Below, piece by piece: positions 1 through 8,788 of a stretch of 64,000 nt of DNA (positions are counted from its first letter, which is position 1; each line of letters opens with the position of its first letter). Under the pieces are notes generated by a model. That model saw only the letters and a list, made by a program, of their open reading frames with translations, was not told the origin of the DNA and did no database searches. The DNA is from Pandoraea fibrosis (GTDB lineage: Bacteria > Pseudomonadota > Gammaproteobacteria > Burkholderiales > Burkholderiaceae). Location: the NCBI RefSeq assembly GCF_000807775.2, contig NZ_CP047385.1, positions 3,658,001 to 3,722,000 of the forward strand, given 5' to 3'. Both the position numbers and the translations under genes were made by a program.

Positions 1-436
1 GCTGGAAACCGGCTGGCCCATTCCCCTCACGTCGTCGCTCACGCTCGAGCCACAAGCGCAGATCATCTGGCAACATCAATCGATCAACGACTTCAACGAC
101 AGCATTTCCAGCGTGTCGTTCGGCAATACCAACAGTTGGCTCGCACGCCTGGGCGCGCGACTCGAAGGCAATTACGACGGCGCACGCGGCCTGCTGCGCC
201 CTTACCTGTTATTCAACCTGCTGCACAGTTTCGGCAGCGAAGGCCGGGTCGTTTTCGGTGGCTCCACGCCCGTCGTGACCAACGCAAACAGCACCTCGGC
301 GCAGTTCGGCATTGGCATGGCCGGACGCTTCAACAAGTCTGCCAGTGTCTATGCCACGCTCGCCTACCTCACGCAGCTCGACAATACGCGCCAGCAGAGT
401 GTCTCCGCGACGCTCGGTCTGCGCTGGACCTGGTAG
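1..436 (+). CDS. Autotransporter beta-barrel domain, C-terminal fragment
   Basis: The reading frame is open from base 2 to the TAG at 434-436, so only the last ~144 residues of a longer protein are present. It starts inside a strand reading LETGWPIPLTSSLTLEPQAQ, and the pattern LEPQAQIIWQH followed by alternating polar and hydrophobic strands is typical of the autotransporter translocator barrel. The chain ends in the aromatic residue Trp (GLRWTW), the usual outer-membrane barrel end signal for BAM insertion. The passenger domain lies outside the window, so its function cannot be given. An inverted repeat follows the stop. Confidence 0.8.
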   Translation, partial: LETGWPIPLTSSLTLEPQAQIIWQHQSINDFNDSISSVSFGNTNSWLARLGARLEGNYDGARGLLRPYLLFNLLHSFGSEGRVVFGGSTPVVTNANSTSAQFGIGMAGRFNKSASVYATLAYLTQLDNTRQQSVSATLGLRWTW

Positions 437-478
437 CGCAAGCGATATCCGTCATTTCGGTCATCTATCAATCGAAAA

Positions 479-516
479 CCGTCAAATTTCAAACGATCAA
501 TCATAGCTTTTGACGG
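479..516. repeat. Inverted repeat after autotransporter gene
   Basis: CCGTCAAA (479-486) and TTTGACGG (509-516) are perfect inverted arms separated by 22 bases, 43 bases after the autotransporter stop. It could be a weak terminator or an operator for the next gene; there is no clear U-tract. The rest of the 317-base gap to 754 shows nothing else I can support except the GGAG ribosome site near 745. Confidence 0.35.
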
Positions 517-753
517 ATTATCAGTTTCGATTTTCGCCACTCGACGTTCGTGCACGCCTGTGAGGCAGCGATAAGTCCTGTCGTACCTCAGGACTTCGCA
601 GGCGGCATGACGTCCGAGCACAGCGCGACGCTATCGCCGACCCAGGGGATCGGCCAAGTTCGCTTCGCGCTCGTTTGCGGCCCGACATCCCCTGCTGCGC
701 CCCGCACTTTGGCGAAACGAACCCCACGATTTTTGATGACTCCCGGAGCCAGA

Positions 754-1563
754 ATGACGATGCGCAATACCTCACCGAAGCAATCACTGCGACGTCTCGC
801 CGCATGTGGGCTGCTGGCCTGTATGTCGACGGCGCATGCGCAAACGACAGTCGAAGAAGCGAACAAGAGCAACAACCCGCTCAATCTGGCGCCAGCGCTC
901 ACCCTGCAGAACTACTACACGCCGTCGATCTTCGGGACGAATACGCACACCAACGACTTCATGTTGCGACCGACGATACCGATTGGTCCGAGCCGCTTCA
1001 TCCCCGTGCCGCAGATCTTTCGCGCGACGGTGCCGATCAGTACGCGACCGGACCCGAATGGCGGCTACCAGACCGGACTGGGCGACATCAACCTGTTCGA
1101 CATCTTCCTGATGGATGTCGGCGGAGGCACGCAATTCGGCGTTGGCCCGTTGCTGACGATGCCGACGGCAACCGACAAATCGTTGGGAACGGGAAAATGG
1201 CAGGCGGGTCTTGCTGCCGTGGGCGTGCATTCGAACAAGGCCGGCGTGTTCGGCGCACTCGTGCAGTGGCAACATTCGTTTGCCGGTCAGGGAGATCGTC
1301 CGACGGTGGAGTCGCTCACCGCACAACCGTTCATCATCTACAACCTGACCGATGGCTGGTACCTGCGCTCCACGGCGACGTGGTCCTTCGATCTGCAACG
1401 CGGCAACTACTACATCCCGTTGGGGTTGGGTGCGGGCAAGACGTGGAAAATCGGCTCCACCATCGTCAACGCGTATGTCGAACCCCAATACTCGGTGATT
1501 CACTCGGGCAATGTGCCCCAATGGCAGGTGCTGGGCGGCGTGAGCTTCACGTTCGGGCACTAA
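754..1563 (+). CDS. Outer-membrane transporter-like protein (SphA/MetA-pathway type)
   Basis: 269-residue protein with a clear signal peptide (a basic start, then LAACGLLACMSTAHA and a cut before QTT). The mature part is rich in alternating beta strands with aromatic girdles and ends in FTFGH, as in outer-membrane barrels. It resembles the family often annotated as 'transporter' or 'neuromedin U' (phenol MetA-degradation/SphA-like), whose substrates are mostly unknown. The frame extends upstream to 550, but ATG 754 has a GGAG site nine bases upstream and begins the signal peptide exactly. It is convergent with the diguanylate cyclase gene. No substrate can be inferred. Confidence 0.65.
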   Translation: MTMRNTSPKQSLRRLAACGLLACMSTAHAQTTVEEANKSNNPLNLAPALTLQNYYTPSIFGTNTHTNDFMLRPTIPIGPSRFIPVPQIFRATVPISTRPDPNGGYQTGLGDINLFDIFLMDVGGGTQFGVGPLLTMPTATDKSLGTGKWQAGLAAVGVHSNKAGVFGALVQWQHSFAGQGDRPTVESLTAQPFIIYNLTDGWYLRSTATWSFDLQRGNYYIPLGLGAGKTWKIGSTIVNAYVEPQYSVIHSGNVPQWQVLGGVSFTFGH

Positions 1564-1633
1564 ACGGCGCGCCGGCCGGGACTGCGCCGCAGGCGCGAAC
1601 ACCGGCCCGGCCGCCGAACCGTTGGCGCGCGCG

Positions 1634-2878
1634 TCACCCGCCCGCCGCTGCGCGCAACGGCGTCACTTCGGGGCGGGGATCGGTGCTCACCGGCATCGCC
1701 GTCTCGGGCGTGTAACGGACACAGCGATTCCGGCCAGCCGCCTTGGCCTGATACAACGCACGATCCGCGCGCTGCACCAGCGACGACAACTCGCCACGCG
1801 AACGCTCGTCGCAGGCGATCCCGATACTCACGGTCGCCGCTACGGTTTCTCCCTGCACCATGCGAGCCGAGCGCTCGAAGGCCTCACGTACCCGCTCGGC
1901 GATCGCTTGCGCTTCCGTCGCCCCCACGCCGGGCAGGAACAGCGCGAACTCCTCGCCGCCGTAGCGTCCAAAAATATCGTCCGAGCGGAGCTGTTGCGAC
2001 GCCGTGCGCGCAAACAGCAACAACACCGTGTCGCCGAACGGATGCCCATACGTATCGTTGATTCGCTTGAAGTGATCCAGATCGAGCAGCAACAACGCCA
2101 CCGGCGTGCGCGCCGCGCTATGCCGCCGCATCTGCTCGCGCGCAAGCCGTGTGAACTCGGGCCGATTGAAGGCCTGTGTCAGGCCGTCGCGCGTAGCGGC
2201 GCGGTGCAGAGCGATTTCCGAGCGCTCCTTGCCTAGTGAGACCATCAAAAAACTCGCCACCACGATCAGCACCAGCATTTCTGTGGTCGCCACCTGCGGG
2301 CCGAACCACGTCAGAAACTGCGGGTCGGTAGGGCTGAGCCACACCAACGCCACCGCGCGCACTGCATAAAACGACCCATGCAGTACCGCAACCACCGCCA
2401 GCACGATGCTGCTCGGCAGCCGTAACCCCGACGCCTGCCAGAATTCCTTCCCCGCCATCAGGCTGTAGAACGCGAGCAACGAAAAAAACAGCACGCCGCC
2501 ACTCCAGGCATCGAGCGGCCGGGCGAACAGCCACGTGCCCCATAGCAGCACTGCCGGGCCACCGAACACTGCAACCCATTGCACGCTACGTGCATAGAAG
2601 CGTCGCGCCCCGCTCCACACCATCGCGAACGCAAGCGTCGCCACCGCATTGCCCAGCGGATAGAGCACCGCGAGCTTCGAGCTTCGCGCGGCGAGCAGAT
2701 AGAGGATGGGAGAGAAGGTCGCGAGCAGGAACGCCAGACTCCACCAGCGCGGAGACTCGGCTTCGTCGCGACGCAAGGCATCGAGCATGAACAGGATGCC
2801 TGTCGCGATACTCAACAGGAAAGTCACGAACTGTAGTGTCGGCAGGTCTAACGCCGGCAGCGACAAACCAAGAGCCAT
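1634..2878 (-). CDS. Membrane-bound diguanylate cyclase (GGDEF)
   Basis: 414-residue protein that should make c-di-GMP from two GTP. The N-terminal ~210 residues form about six to seven hydrophobic membrane segments starting at LPTLQFVTFLLSIATGILF. A GGDEF domain follows (RDGLTQAFNR start, DLDHFKRINDTYGH metal/GTP segment). The active-site motif is GGEEF, an accepted active variant, and RSDD five residues before it is a canonical RxxD inhibitory site, so product inhibition is likely. The frame runs back to a GTG at 3121, but ATG 2878 begins the first membrane helix and is preceded by a purine-rich GGAG, so I chose it. No separate sensor domain is recognised; the membrane region is probably the sensor. 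Confidence 0.88.
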   Translation of the reverse strand: MALGLSLPALDLPTLQFVTFLLSIATGILFMLDALRRDEAESPRWWSLAFLLATFSPILYLLAARSSKLAVLYPLGNAVATLAFAMVWSGARRFYARSVQWVAVFGGPAVLLWGTWLFARPLDAWSGGVLFFSLLAFYSLMAGKEFWQASGLRLPSSIVLAVVAVLHGSFYAVRAVALVWLSPTDPQFLTWFGPQVATTEMLVLIVVASFLMVSLGKERSEIALHRAATRDGLTQAFNRPEFTRLAREQMRRHSAARTPVALLLLDLDHFKRINDTYGHPFGDTVLLLFARTASQQLRSDDIFGRYGGEEFALFLPGVGATEAQAIAERVREAFERSARMVQGETVAATVSIGIACDERSRGELSSLVQRADRALYQAKAAGRNRCVRYTPETAMPVSTDPRPEVTPLRAAAGG

Positions 2879-3263
2879 GGCTCCGTCCCCCGTGCTCGCC
2901 GCAAATCCTCGGGCATGACCGCCCGGAACGCGATGCGCAGTTTGAAGTACGGGGAAATGAAACCGGTCTGAGAGATCAGCGGTTCGTGAGTCGGGCTGGA
3001 ATGTCTGGCAGTGGCTTGCGCACCGTATGCGGCGCACCGTCTGGCCGCCCCGGTTCGGCCATCGGTTTCTCGGAGGAATACCCGGCACATCGTGCCTGAC
3101 CACGCGTCTTCCCTGCGGCACTTGGGTCGCGTGCCGCCACGCGCGATGCCGGAATTCCCGGAATTCAGCCCTGCTCCATACCCATGGGGCGGGATTCTAG
3201 CACGTCATTTTGAGAGGGCGACCGGCCTGCGGATCGCCTCACTCCCCGGCGCGTTCGCTTCCC

Positions 3264-4112
3264 TTACATTTCCTGTCGGCGCCGCGCCGAGAGCGCGCCT
3301 GCCGTCTGGATCACGAGATCGGCAAAGCGACGCTCGTCGCGCTCGGCATTCCAGCGCACGCGCGGCACCGCAATGTTGATCGCCCCGATGGCCCTGCCGT
3401 CCTGATTTACCACCGCCGCCGCCGTCGAAATATCCCCCATGAAGAACTCGTCTTCCGTGTGCGAATACCCTTGCTTGCGAATGCGCGCGAGCCGCTCCTT
3501 GATCTTGCGCGGCTGCGACACGGTGGCAGGTGTGAACTGTACGAGATTCGTGCGCGCCAGAATGTCGTCGATCTCGGCGTCGTCGAGCGTGGCGAGCATT
3601 GCCAGTCCCGGCGCGGTGCAATACGCCGGCAGGCGCGAGCCGACGATGACATTGGCGTTGAATACGCTACGGCTCACGATACGCAGCACGAACACAATGT
3701 CCGTGTCCAGACGCACCGTCAGATTCGTGGCCTCCTCCGTTTCTGCCGCCAGTTGCTGAAGATAGGGGGCCGCACGGCTCACCAGTTCGTTCGAGACCAG
3801 GTAGTGGTATGTGAAATCGAGCAACTTCGGCGAGAGTTCGTACTTTTTGCTCTGCGGGTCCTTGAGCAGATACCCGAGCGCCGACAGCGTGAAGGTAAAG
3901 CGCTGCGCCGCGCTGATGTCGAAGCCCGTGGCGACGGCAATTTCGGAGAGCGAAAGATGGCGCTTCGAACCGTCGAACGCGGTCAACACCTTCATCGCCT
4001 TTTCGACGGACTGAACGTAAAGGGTGGAGTCGGCCGATGGCGTAGTCGCCGCCGTCGCTTCAGGAACGGCGGCCGCTTTGGCGCGGGTACGAGGAGTTTT
4101 GGTGGTGGCCAC
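3264..4112 (-). CDS. IclR-family transcriptional regulator
   Basis: About 282 residues. After a low-complexity Ala/Thr/Lys tail comes the winged helix (VQSVEKAMKVLTAFDG, then LSLSEIAVATGFDISAAQRF) and the C-terminal effector-binding domain (LTVRLDTDIVFVLRI, RLPAYCTAPGLAMLA, AAAVVNQDGRAIGAINIAVP). It sits at the downstream end of the leftward acyl-CoA ligase/ABC transporter cluster. A dyad 33 to 52 bases upstream of this start matches one in front of the crotonase gene, so self-control plus control of the operon is likely. No ATG fits the N-terminus; GTG 4112 is my choice, while TTG 4142 would leave no room for a ribosome site next to the operator. Confidence 0.85.
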   Translation of the reverse strand: MATTKTPRTRAKAAAVPEATAATTPSADSTLYVQSVEKAMKVLTAFDGSKRHLSLSEIAVATGFDISAAQRFTFTLSALGYLLKDPQSKKYELSPKLLDFTYHYLVSNELVSRAAPYLQQLAAETEEATNLTVRLDTDIVFVLRIVSRSVFNANVIVGSRLPAYCTAPGLAMLATLDDAEIDDILARTNLVQFTPATVSQPRKIKERLARIRKQGYSHTEDEFFMGDISTAAAVVNQDGRAIGAINIAVPRVRWNAERDERRFADLVIQTAGALSARRRQEM

Positions 4113-4144
4113 GATCTTGATGGAATGGGGCAGACAGAGCAAAA

Positions 4145-4164
4145 TTATCTCATGAAAATAACTT
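4145..4164. promoter_or_regulatory. Candidate IclR operator, copy A
   Basis: TTATCTCATGAAAATAACTT shares 15 of 20 positions with the sequence at 10873-10892 upstream of the crotonase gene. A further half-match (TTATGCCAATAACTGG) lies at 4171-4186. The AT-rich block stands out in this GC-rich region and lies just upstream of the IclR gene. The role as its binding site is inferred. Confidence 0.55.
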
Positions 4165-4237
4165 CATATCTTATGCCAATAACTGGTAAATCGCTGTCAT
4201 TGGCATCCATGACGGCGCGCCATGCTGCCCTCCGGGA

Positions 4238-5866
4238 TCATTTCGCCGCCGTCATCTCCCATGCCCCACCCGTCTCGCGGGAAAGCAGGTGCTTGCGAAT
4301 GCGTTCCGACGGTGTGGTCTCGAAGCGAGCCGTCTCGCGATAGTAGCGTGGCCGCTGGTAGCTGGCGAGCTTGTCGGCAGCCCACTGCGAGAGCACCGGC
4401 CAGTCGACGGTCTCGCCGTCGCGGAACTGCACGTAGAGCATCACGTCCTGCTCGCCGATATCGCTCGCGATACCGATGGCGGCGCACGCAGCCACCGCCG
4501 GATGTCGTGCGAACACGCGCTCGATCTCCCAGGCGGACACGTTCTCGCCCCGCACACGCATGCTGTCCGTGCGACGGCCGATGAAGACCAGACTCCCGTC
4601 GGCACTGCGCCGTGCACTGTCCCCGGTAAAGAGCTTGCCGTCGCGCAACGCCTTCGACGTGGCTTCGGGATTGTCGAGGTAGCCCGGCAGGAACACCCCC
4701 TCCACCTCGCTCGAGAGCACGATCTCTCCCGGTTCCCCGTCGGCGACCGGTTGCCCGGCATCGTCGAGCAGCTCCAGCGTCAGCCAGGGTAACGCGTGGC
4801 CGATCGAGCCGGGCATGTCGGCGTCGTTGAGCGTAGCGAAGCTCGAACACTCCGTCATGCCGTAACACTCGCGCAACGTGCACTGCAAGCGCGCCTGCGT
4901 GGCCTGCCACGCGCTTGCGGAAACGCCCGCACCCCATGCCACGCGCAGGGAGTTCTGCGCCGGCTGCGCCTCGGGCGGCAATTGCATGAGGATGTCGAGA
5001 ATACCGCCGAGGTAGTGCAGATGCGTCGCCTGCGCGGCCGCGCATTGCTGCCAGAAGCGGCTTGCGGAGAATCGCTCCACCACATGCATTTCGACATCGA
5101 CGAGGAACGGAAGCAACAACATCTGTGCGCCACCGATATGGCACAACGGTTCCCACAGGAACAGCCGGTCACCATCGTGCGCATCGGCGACGCGCAGCGC
5201 AGCCTCGCTGGCAATACGCATCATACGGTGCGTGAACAGCACCCCTTTGGGCGCCCCCGTCGTGCCCGAGGTGTAGATGATGCACAGTATCGACGCGGGC
5301 GTGACGTCTGCCGCCACCGGCAAGCTGCCCGTATACGCGGCAGCTTGCGCCGTCACCTCGGATAGCAGGCAACGCACGACCTGCGTGCCGTGATGATCCG
5401 GTTGCTGCGCTGCCAGTGCCACGCCGGCGTCCAGCACTTCGGCGAAGGCAGGTTCCGAGATAAGCAACTTCGGCTTGGCATGGCCGAGGAGATATTCGAT
5501 CCCATCGCCCTTCAGACGTGTGTTGACCGGCACCCACACCAGCCCGGAGAGCATGAGCGCATAGATCAGCGCCACCTGCGCCGCGCTGTTACCCAGCATG
5601 ACGGCGACGCGGTCGCCGGGCACGAGGCCTTGCGCCGCGAACCACGCCTGAAAGGCGCCCACGCGCGCTGCCATCCGGGCACGGTCGATGGCCTCCCCCT
5701 CGAACACGACGACGGGTTTGGCCGACACCCCCCTCAGGCCCGCCATGAGCAAGGGCACGACATCGAGCCGGTCACCCTCGGCCCGCTGAGGAAAGTACTG
5801 CGTATAGGGATGAGAAGACAACTGCGCATTCACCGGCGCAACTCGGGCAACGTTCGACATGGACAT
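4238..5866 (-). CDS. AMP-dependent acyl-CoA synthetase/ligase
   Basis: 542 residues of the ANL superfamily; it should activate a carboxylic acid to its CoA thioester with ATP. Visible motifs are the P-loop YTSGTTGAPKG near residue 190, ECYGMTECSS (A5), FTGDSARR (A7) and the hinge GRRTDSMRVRGENVSAWEIE (A8). The C-terminal A10 segment reads SERIRKHLL, with Arg522 where the family normally has the catalytic lysine of the TEK/TGK motif. The overall pattern is close to CaiC-like ligases. Start: ATG 5866, 17 bases after the permease stop; ATG 5860 is an alternative. It is the last enzyme of the IclR-linked operon, so the substrate is probably what the ABC system imports. The substrate is unknown. 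Confidence 0.85.
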   Translation of the reverse strand: MSMSNVARVAPVNAQLSSHPYTQYFPQRAEGDRLDVVPLLMAGLRGVSAKPVVVFEGEAIDRARMAARVGAFQAWFAAQGLVPGDRVAVMLGNSAAQVALIYALMLSGLVWVPVNTRLKGDGIEYLLGHAKPKLLISEPAFAEVLDAGVALAAQQPDHHGTQVVRCLLSEVTAQAAAYTGSLPVAADVTPASILCIIYTSGTTGAPKGVLFTHRMMRIASEAALRVADAHDGDRLFLWEPLCHIGGAQMLLLPFLVDVEMHVVERFSASRFWQQCAAAQATHLHYLGGILDILMQLPPEAQPAQNSLRVAWGAGVSASAWQATQARLQCTLRECYGMTECSSFATLNDADMPGSIGHALPWLTLELLDDAGQPVADGEPGEIVLSSEVEGVFLPGYLDNPEATSKALRDGKLFTGDSARRSADGSLVFIGRRTDSMRVRGENVSAWEIERVFARHPAVAACAAIGIASDIGEQDVMLYVQFRDGETVDWPVLSQWAADKLASYQRPRYYRETARFETTPSERIRKHLLSRETGGAWEMTAAK

Positions 5867-5883
5867 ACGGAAATCCGCGGATA

Positions 5884-7635
5884 TCAATAACTCTTGCGTT
5901 TGAAGATCGAAGACAGCCAGACGATGAACACCATCAGGAACACCAGCGAGGTCGCAACAGCCGCCAGCGTCGGTGTGACGGCCAACTGGATGTCGTCCCA
6001 CATCTGCTTGGGCAGCGTGGTGTTGATACCGCCGGAGACGAAGATGGCGATCGTCAGGTCGTCGAACGACACGATGAAAGCGAACAGGAAGGCCGACCCC
6101 AGACTCGCGGCCATCAAGGGCAGCAGCACGGTGCGCACGCGGGTGAAGGCCGACGCGCCGAGCATCTTGGCGGCGTCGTCGAGCCGCCAGTCGAAGCGCT
6201 TGAAGCTCGCCGACAGCGTCACCACGACATACGGAATCGCGAGCACGGTGTGACCAATGACGAGGCCGGCATTCGTGCCCGCCAGTTCCCAGCGCGCGAA
6301 CAGATACAGCAGGCCCACCGCCACCACGATGCGCGGCACGATCAGCGGCGCAATGAACACCGCGAACAGCGGCTTGCGCCAGCGCGACGGCAACCGCACC
6401 AGCGCCAGACTGGCGCCGAAACCGAGCGCAAGAGCCAGTGCCGCCGTGGCGAAGCCCACACCGAGCGAGCGCAGCAACGCCGCCTGCCACACGCTCGATT
6501 CGAGGAACGCCACGAACCATTTCATCGTGAAAAGCTCGGGCGGAAACGCCACGAACGACTGCTTGGTGAAGGCAAGCGGCACGACGAAGGCAATCGGCAG
6601 CACCAACGCGAGCACCACCGCCCACGTATAAGCCTTCAGGCCAAAGCCGCCGTCCACACGCGCTCGCCCCGGCGACAGCGAGAACTTACCGGCGAGCCGT
6701 CCGATGGCCATGAGCACGGGTAACAGGCGGCCGCCCGACCCTACGCGGCGCTCCGGCGCCTCGCCGGCTAGTGATGACAACCCCACGACCCGGTCGTACA
6801 CATAGAACACAACAATCGAACACAGCAGCAGCACGGTCGAGAGCGCCCCCGCGAAACGCAGGTCGAACAGCTCCAATACCGACGAGATCACGAGTTGCGC
6901 AACCATCGACTCGCGTGGCGAACCGAGCAGCGCAGGTACGATGAAGAAGCCCAGACTCGAGATGAACACCAGCAATCCGGCGGCCGCCGCCCCCGCGCCC
7001 GAGAGTGGCAGGAAGACGGTGAAGAACCCCGTCGCCCGATCCGCGCCAAGCGTTTGCGCGGCTTGTACCAGTTGCATATTGATGCCACGCATGATCGGCA
7101 GCATGGTCATGACGGCGAGCGGCAACATGGCGTGCACCATGCCGATCAGCACGCCCGTCATCGACGGGGCCAGCGTGCTCGTGCTGTCGATCAGACCGAG
7201 ATGCGTCGCCACGACCGTCAGCAGACCGGTCTTGGAGAGCAGCAGCATCCACGCATACGTCTTGACGAGGTAACTGGTCCAGAACGGCAGCACGATCCAC
7301 AGCAGCCAGCGCTCGCGCGAGCGTGCCGGCAGACGTGCCAGCAGATAGGCCACCGGATAGCCGAGCAGGACGGAAAGCGCAGCGGTGAGAAAGGCGATCC
7401 AGAACGTGGAGGCCAGTACTTTGACGTACACGGCCGAGTGCGTCATGCGCGCGAACTGCGCGATCGACAACACGCCATCGCCGTCGTAAAGGCCGCCTTG
7501 CAGAATCTCGACGACCGGTACGATGAAGAACACTGCGAGGAACAACAACGCAGGCACGGCCGGCAACCACCGGGCCAGATGCTGCGGCCAGGCAATACGG
7601 GGCCCCGCCTGAGGCAGGCGTTGAACAAGCCACAT
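5884..7635 (-). CDS. ABC transporter permease, PotB- and PotC-like domains fused
   Basis: 583-residue inner-membrane protein containing two complete binding-protein-dependent permease domains, which are usually separate proteins of ~280 residues. Domain 1 (about 20-290) carries the coupling EAA-type loop AAQTLGADRATGFFTVFLP. Domain 2 (about 330-583) carries the loop AAKMLGASAFTRVRTVLLP. Each half has about six hydrophobic helices. ATG 7635 has a strong AGGAG site. The gene lies 45 bases after the ATPase gene and 17 before the ligase, in a single leftward operon. Family knowledge points to spermidine/putrescine/iron-type importers; the true substrate is not shown by the sequence. Confidence 0.9.
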   Translation of the reverse strand: MWLVQRLPQAGPRIAWPQHLARWLPAVPALLFLAVFFIVPVVEILQGGLYDGDGVLSIAQFARMTHSAVYVKVLASTFWIAFLTAALSVLLGYPVAYLLARLPARSRERWLLWIVLPFWTSYLVKTYAWMLLLSKTGLLTVVATHLGLIDSTSTLAPSMTGVLIGMVHAMLPLAVMTMLPIMRGINMQLVQAAQTLGADRATGFFTVFLPLSGAGAAAAGLLVFISSLGFFIVPALLGSPRESMVAQLVISSVLELFDLRFAGALSTVLLLCSIVVFYVYDRVVGLSSLAGEAPERRVGSGGRLLPVLMAIGRLAGKFSLSPGRARVDGGFGLKAYTWAVVLALVLPIAFVVPLAFTKQSFVAFPPELFTMKWFVAFLESSVWQAALLRSLGVGFATAALALALGFGASLALVRLPSRWRKPLFAVFIAPLIVPRIVVAVGLLYLFARWELAGTNAGLVIGHTVLAIPYVVVTLSASFKRFDWRLDDAAKMLGASAFTRVRTVLLPLMAASLGSAFLFAFIVSFDDLTIAIFVSGGINTTLPKQMWDDIQLAVTPTLAAVATSLVFLMVFIVWLSSIFKRKSY

Positions 7636-7680
7636 GACAAATACTCCTGAAGCGGATGACTCGGACGTCGGGTGAAAGGC

Positions 7681-8754
7681 TCAGCGCGTGAGCAACGTTG
7701 CACGGCCGTGATCCCACGCCAGTCCGACGCGCTCGCCGACGCGCGGCGTAAGATCGCGCCCGCAGCGCACGGTGAAGTCGGCGCCGTCGTCGTGCGCGCC
7801 CCCCTGCCCCAGCGACACGATGGCGCGCGTGTCGGCACCCAGAAAGACAACTTCCCGAATCGTGCCGGCGAGCGCGCCGTCTTCCGGCGCCGTGAGGCGC
7901 GCTGCTTCCGGGCGCACCAGCAGACTTGCCGCCCCCGCTGCCGGCAAGTCAGGACTCGGGCCGATCGGCACGAGACGATCCCCCACGCGCAGCGCCACGC
8001 GACCGTCGGCCACGCGCTCGACTACGCCATCGAGCAAGTTGGAGTGGCCGAGAAAATCTGCCGCAAAACGCGTTGCCGGACGGTCGTACAACTGCGCCGG
8101 CGTGCCGATCTGCTCGATGCGCGCCTGATTCATCAGACAGATCCGGTCGGACAGCGTGAGCGCTTCGTCCTGATCGTGGGTCACGTAGATGAACGTCGCC
8201 CCCAGTTCCTGATGCAGACGCCGGATTTCCATCTGCATGTGTTCACGCAACTTCTTGTCGAGCGCGCCGAGCGGCTCGTCGAGCAGAATGATCGAGGGAC
8301 GGAAGGCGAAACAGCGCGCAAGCGCAATGCGCTGCTGCTGCCCGCCCGACAACTCCGACGGCAGGCGCTGCGCGAAAGCCTGCATCTTGACCATCGCGAG
8401 GGCGGCGTCCACCGCTGGCGCCAGCTCGGCGCGCGGCAGGCGACGCATACGCAGGCCATACGCCACGTTGTCCCAGACGGTCATGTGCGGAAAGAGCGCG
8501 TAGCTCTGGAACACCATCCCGATGCCGCGTTTGCCCGGCGCGTCGTGCGTGGCATCGCGCCCGTCGATGAGAAGTTGCCCGGCGCTGGGTTCGACCAGCC
8601 CCGAAATCATCTGCAACAGCGTGGTCTTGCCTGAGCCCGAGGGCCCGAGCAAGGTAAGAAATTCTCCTGCCGCGACCCTCAGGTCGGTCGGCAGAAGCGC
8701 GGGGGTCTCGCGATACGTCTTGGCAAGCCCGATGGTTTCCAGTTTGGTACTCAT
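7681..8754 (-). CDS. ABC transporter ATP-binding protein, PotA type
   Basis: 357 residues. The ATPase domain shows Walker A GPSGSGKTT, Q-loop VFQSYALFPHMTV, signature LSGGQQQRIALAR, Walker B IILLDEP, D-loop and switch His in YVTHDQDEA. A C-terminal TOBE-like beta domain follows from about residue 235, as in PotA/FbpC importer ATPases. It energises the fused permease encoded next to it and lies 34 bases from the binding-protein gene. Start ATG 8754. Confidence 0.93.
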   Translation of the reverse strand: MSTKLETIGLAKTYRETPALLPTDLRVAAGEFLTLLGPSGSGKTTLLQMISGLVEPSAGQLLIDGRDATHDAPGKRGIGMVFQSYALFPHMTVWDNVAYGLRMRRLPRAELAPAVDAALAMVKMQAFAQRLPSELSGGQQQRIALARCFAFRPSIILLDEPLGALDKKLREHMQMEIRRLHQELGATFIYVTHDQDEALTLSDRICLMNQARIEQIGTPAQLYDRPATRFAADFLGHSNLLDGVVERVADGRVALRVGDRLVPIGPSPDLPAAGAASLLVRPEAARLTAPEDGALAGTIREVVFLGADTRAIVSLGQGGAHDDGADFTVRCGRDLTPRVGERVGLAWDHGRATLLTR

Positions 8755-8788
8755 GTTCGTCTCATCCTGCTCCGCGGCCCTTCACCAC

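Noticed and set aside
1561..1620. GC-rich inverted segments between the outer-membrane protein and cyclase genes
   Set aside because: The arms pair with mismatches and there is no U-tract, so I do not call a terminator.
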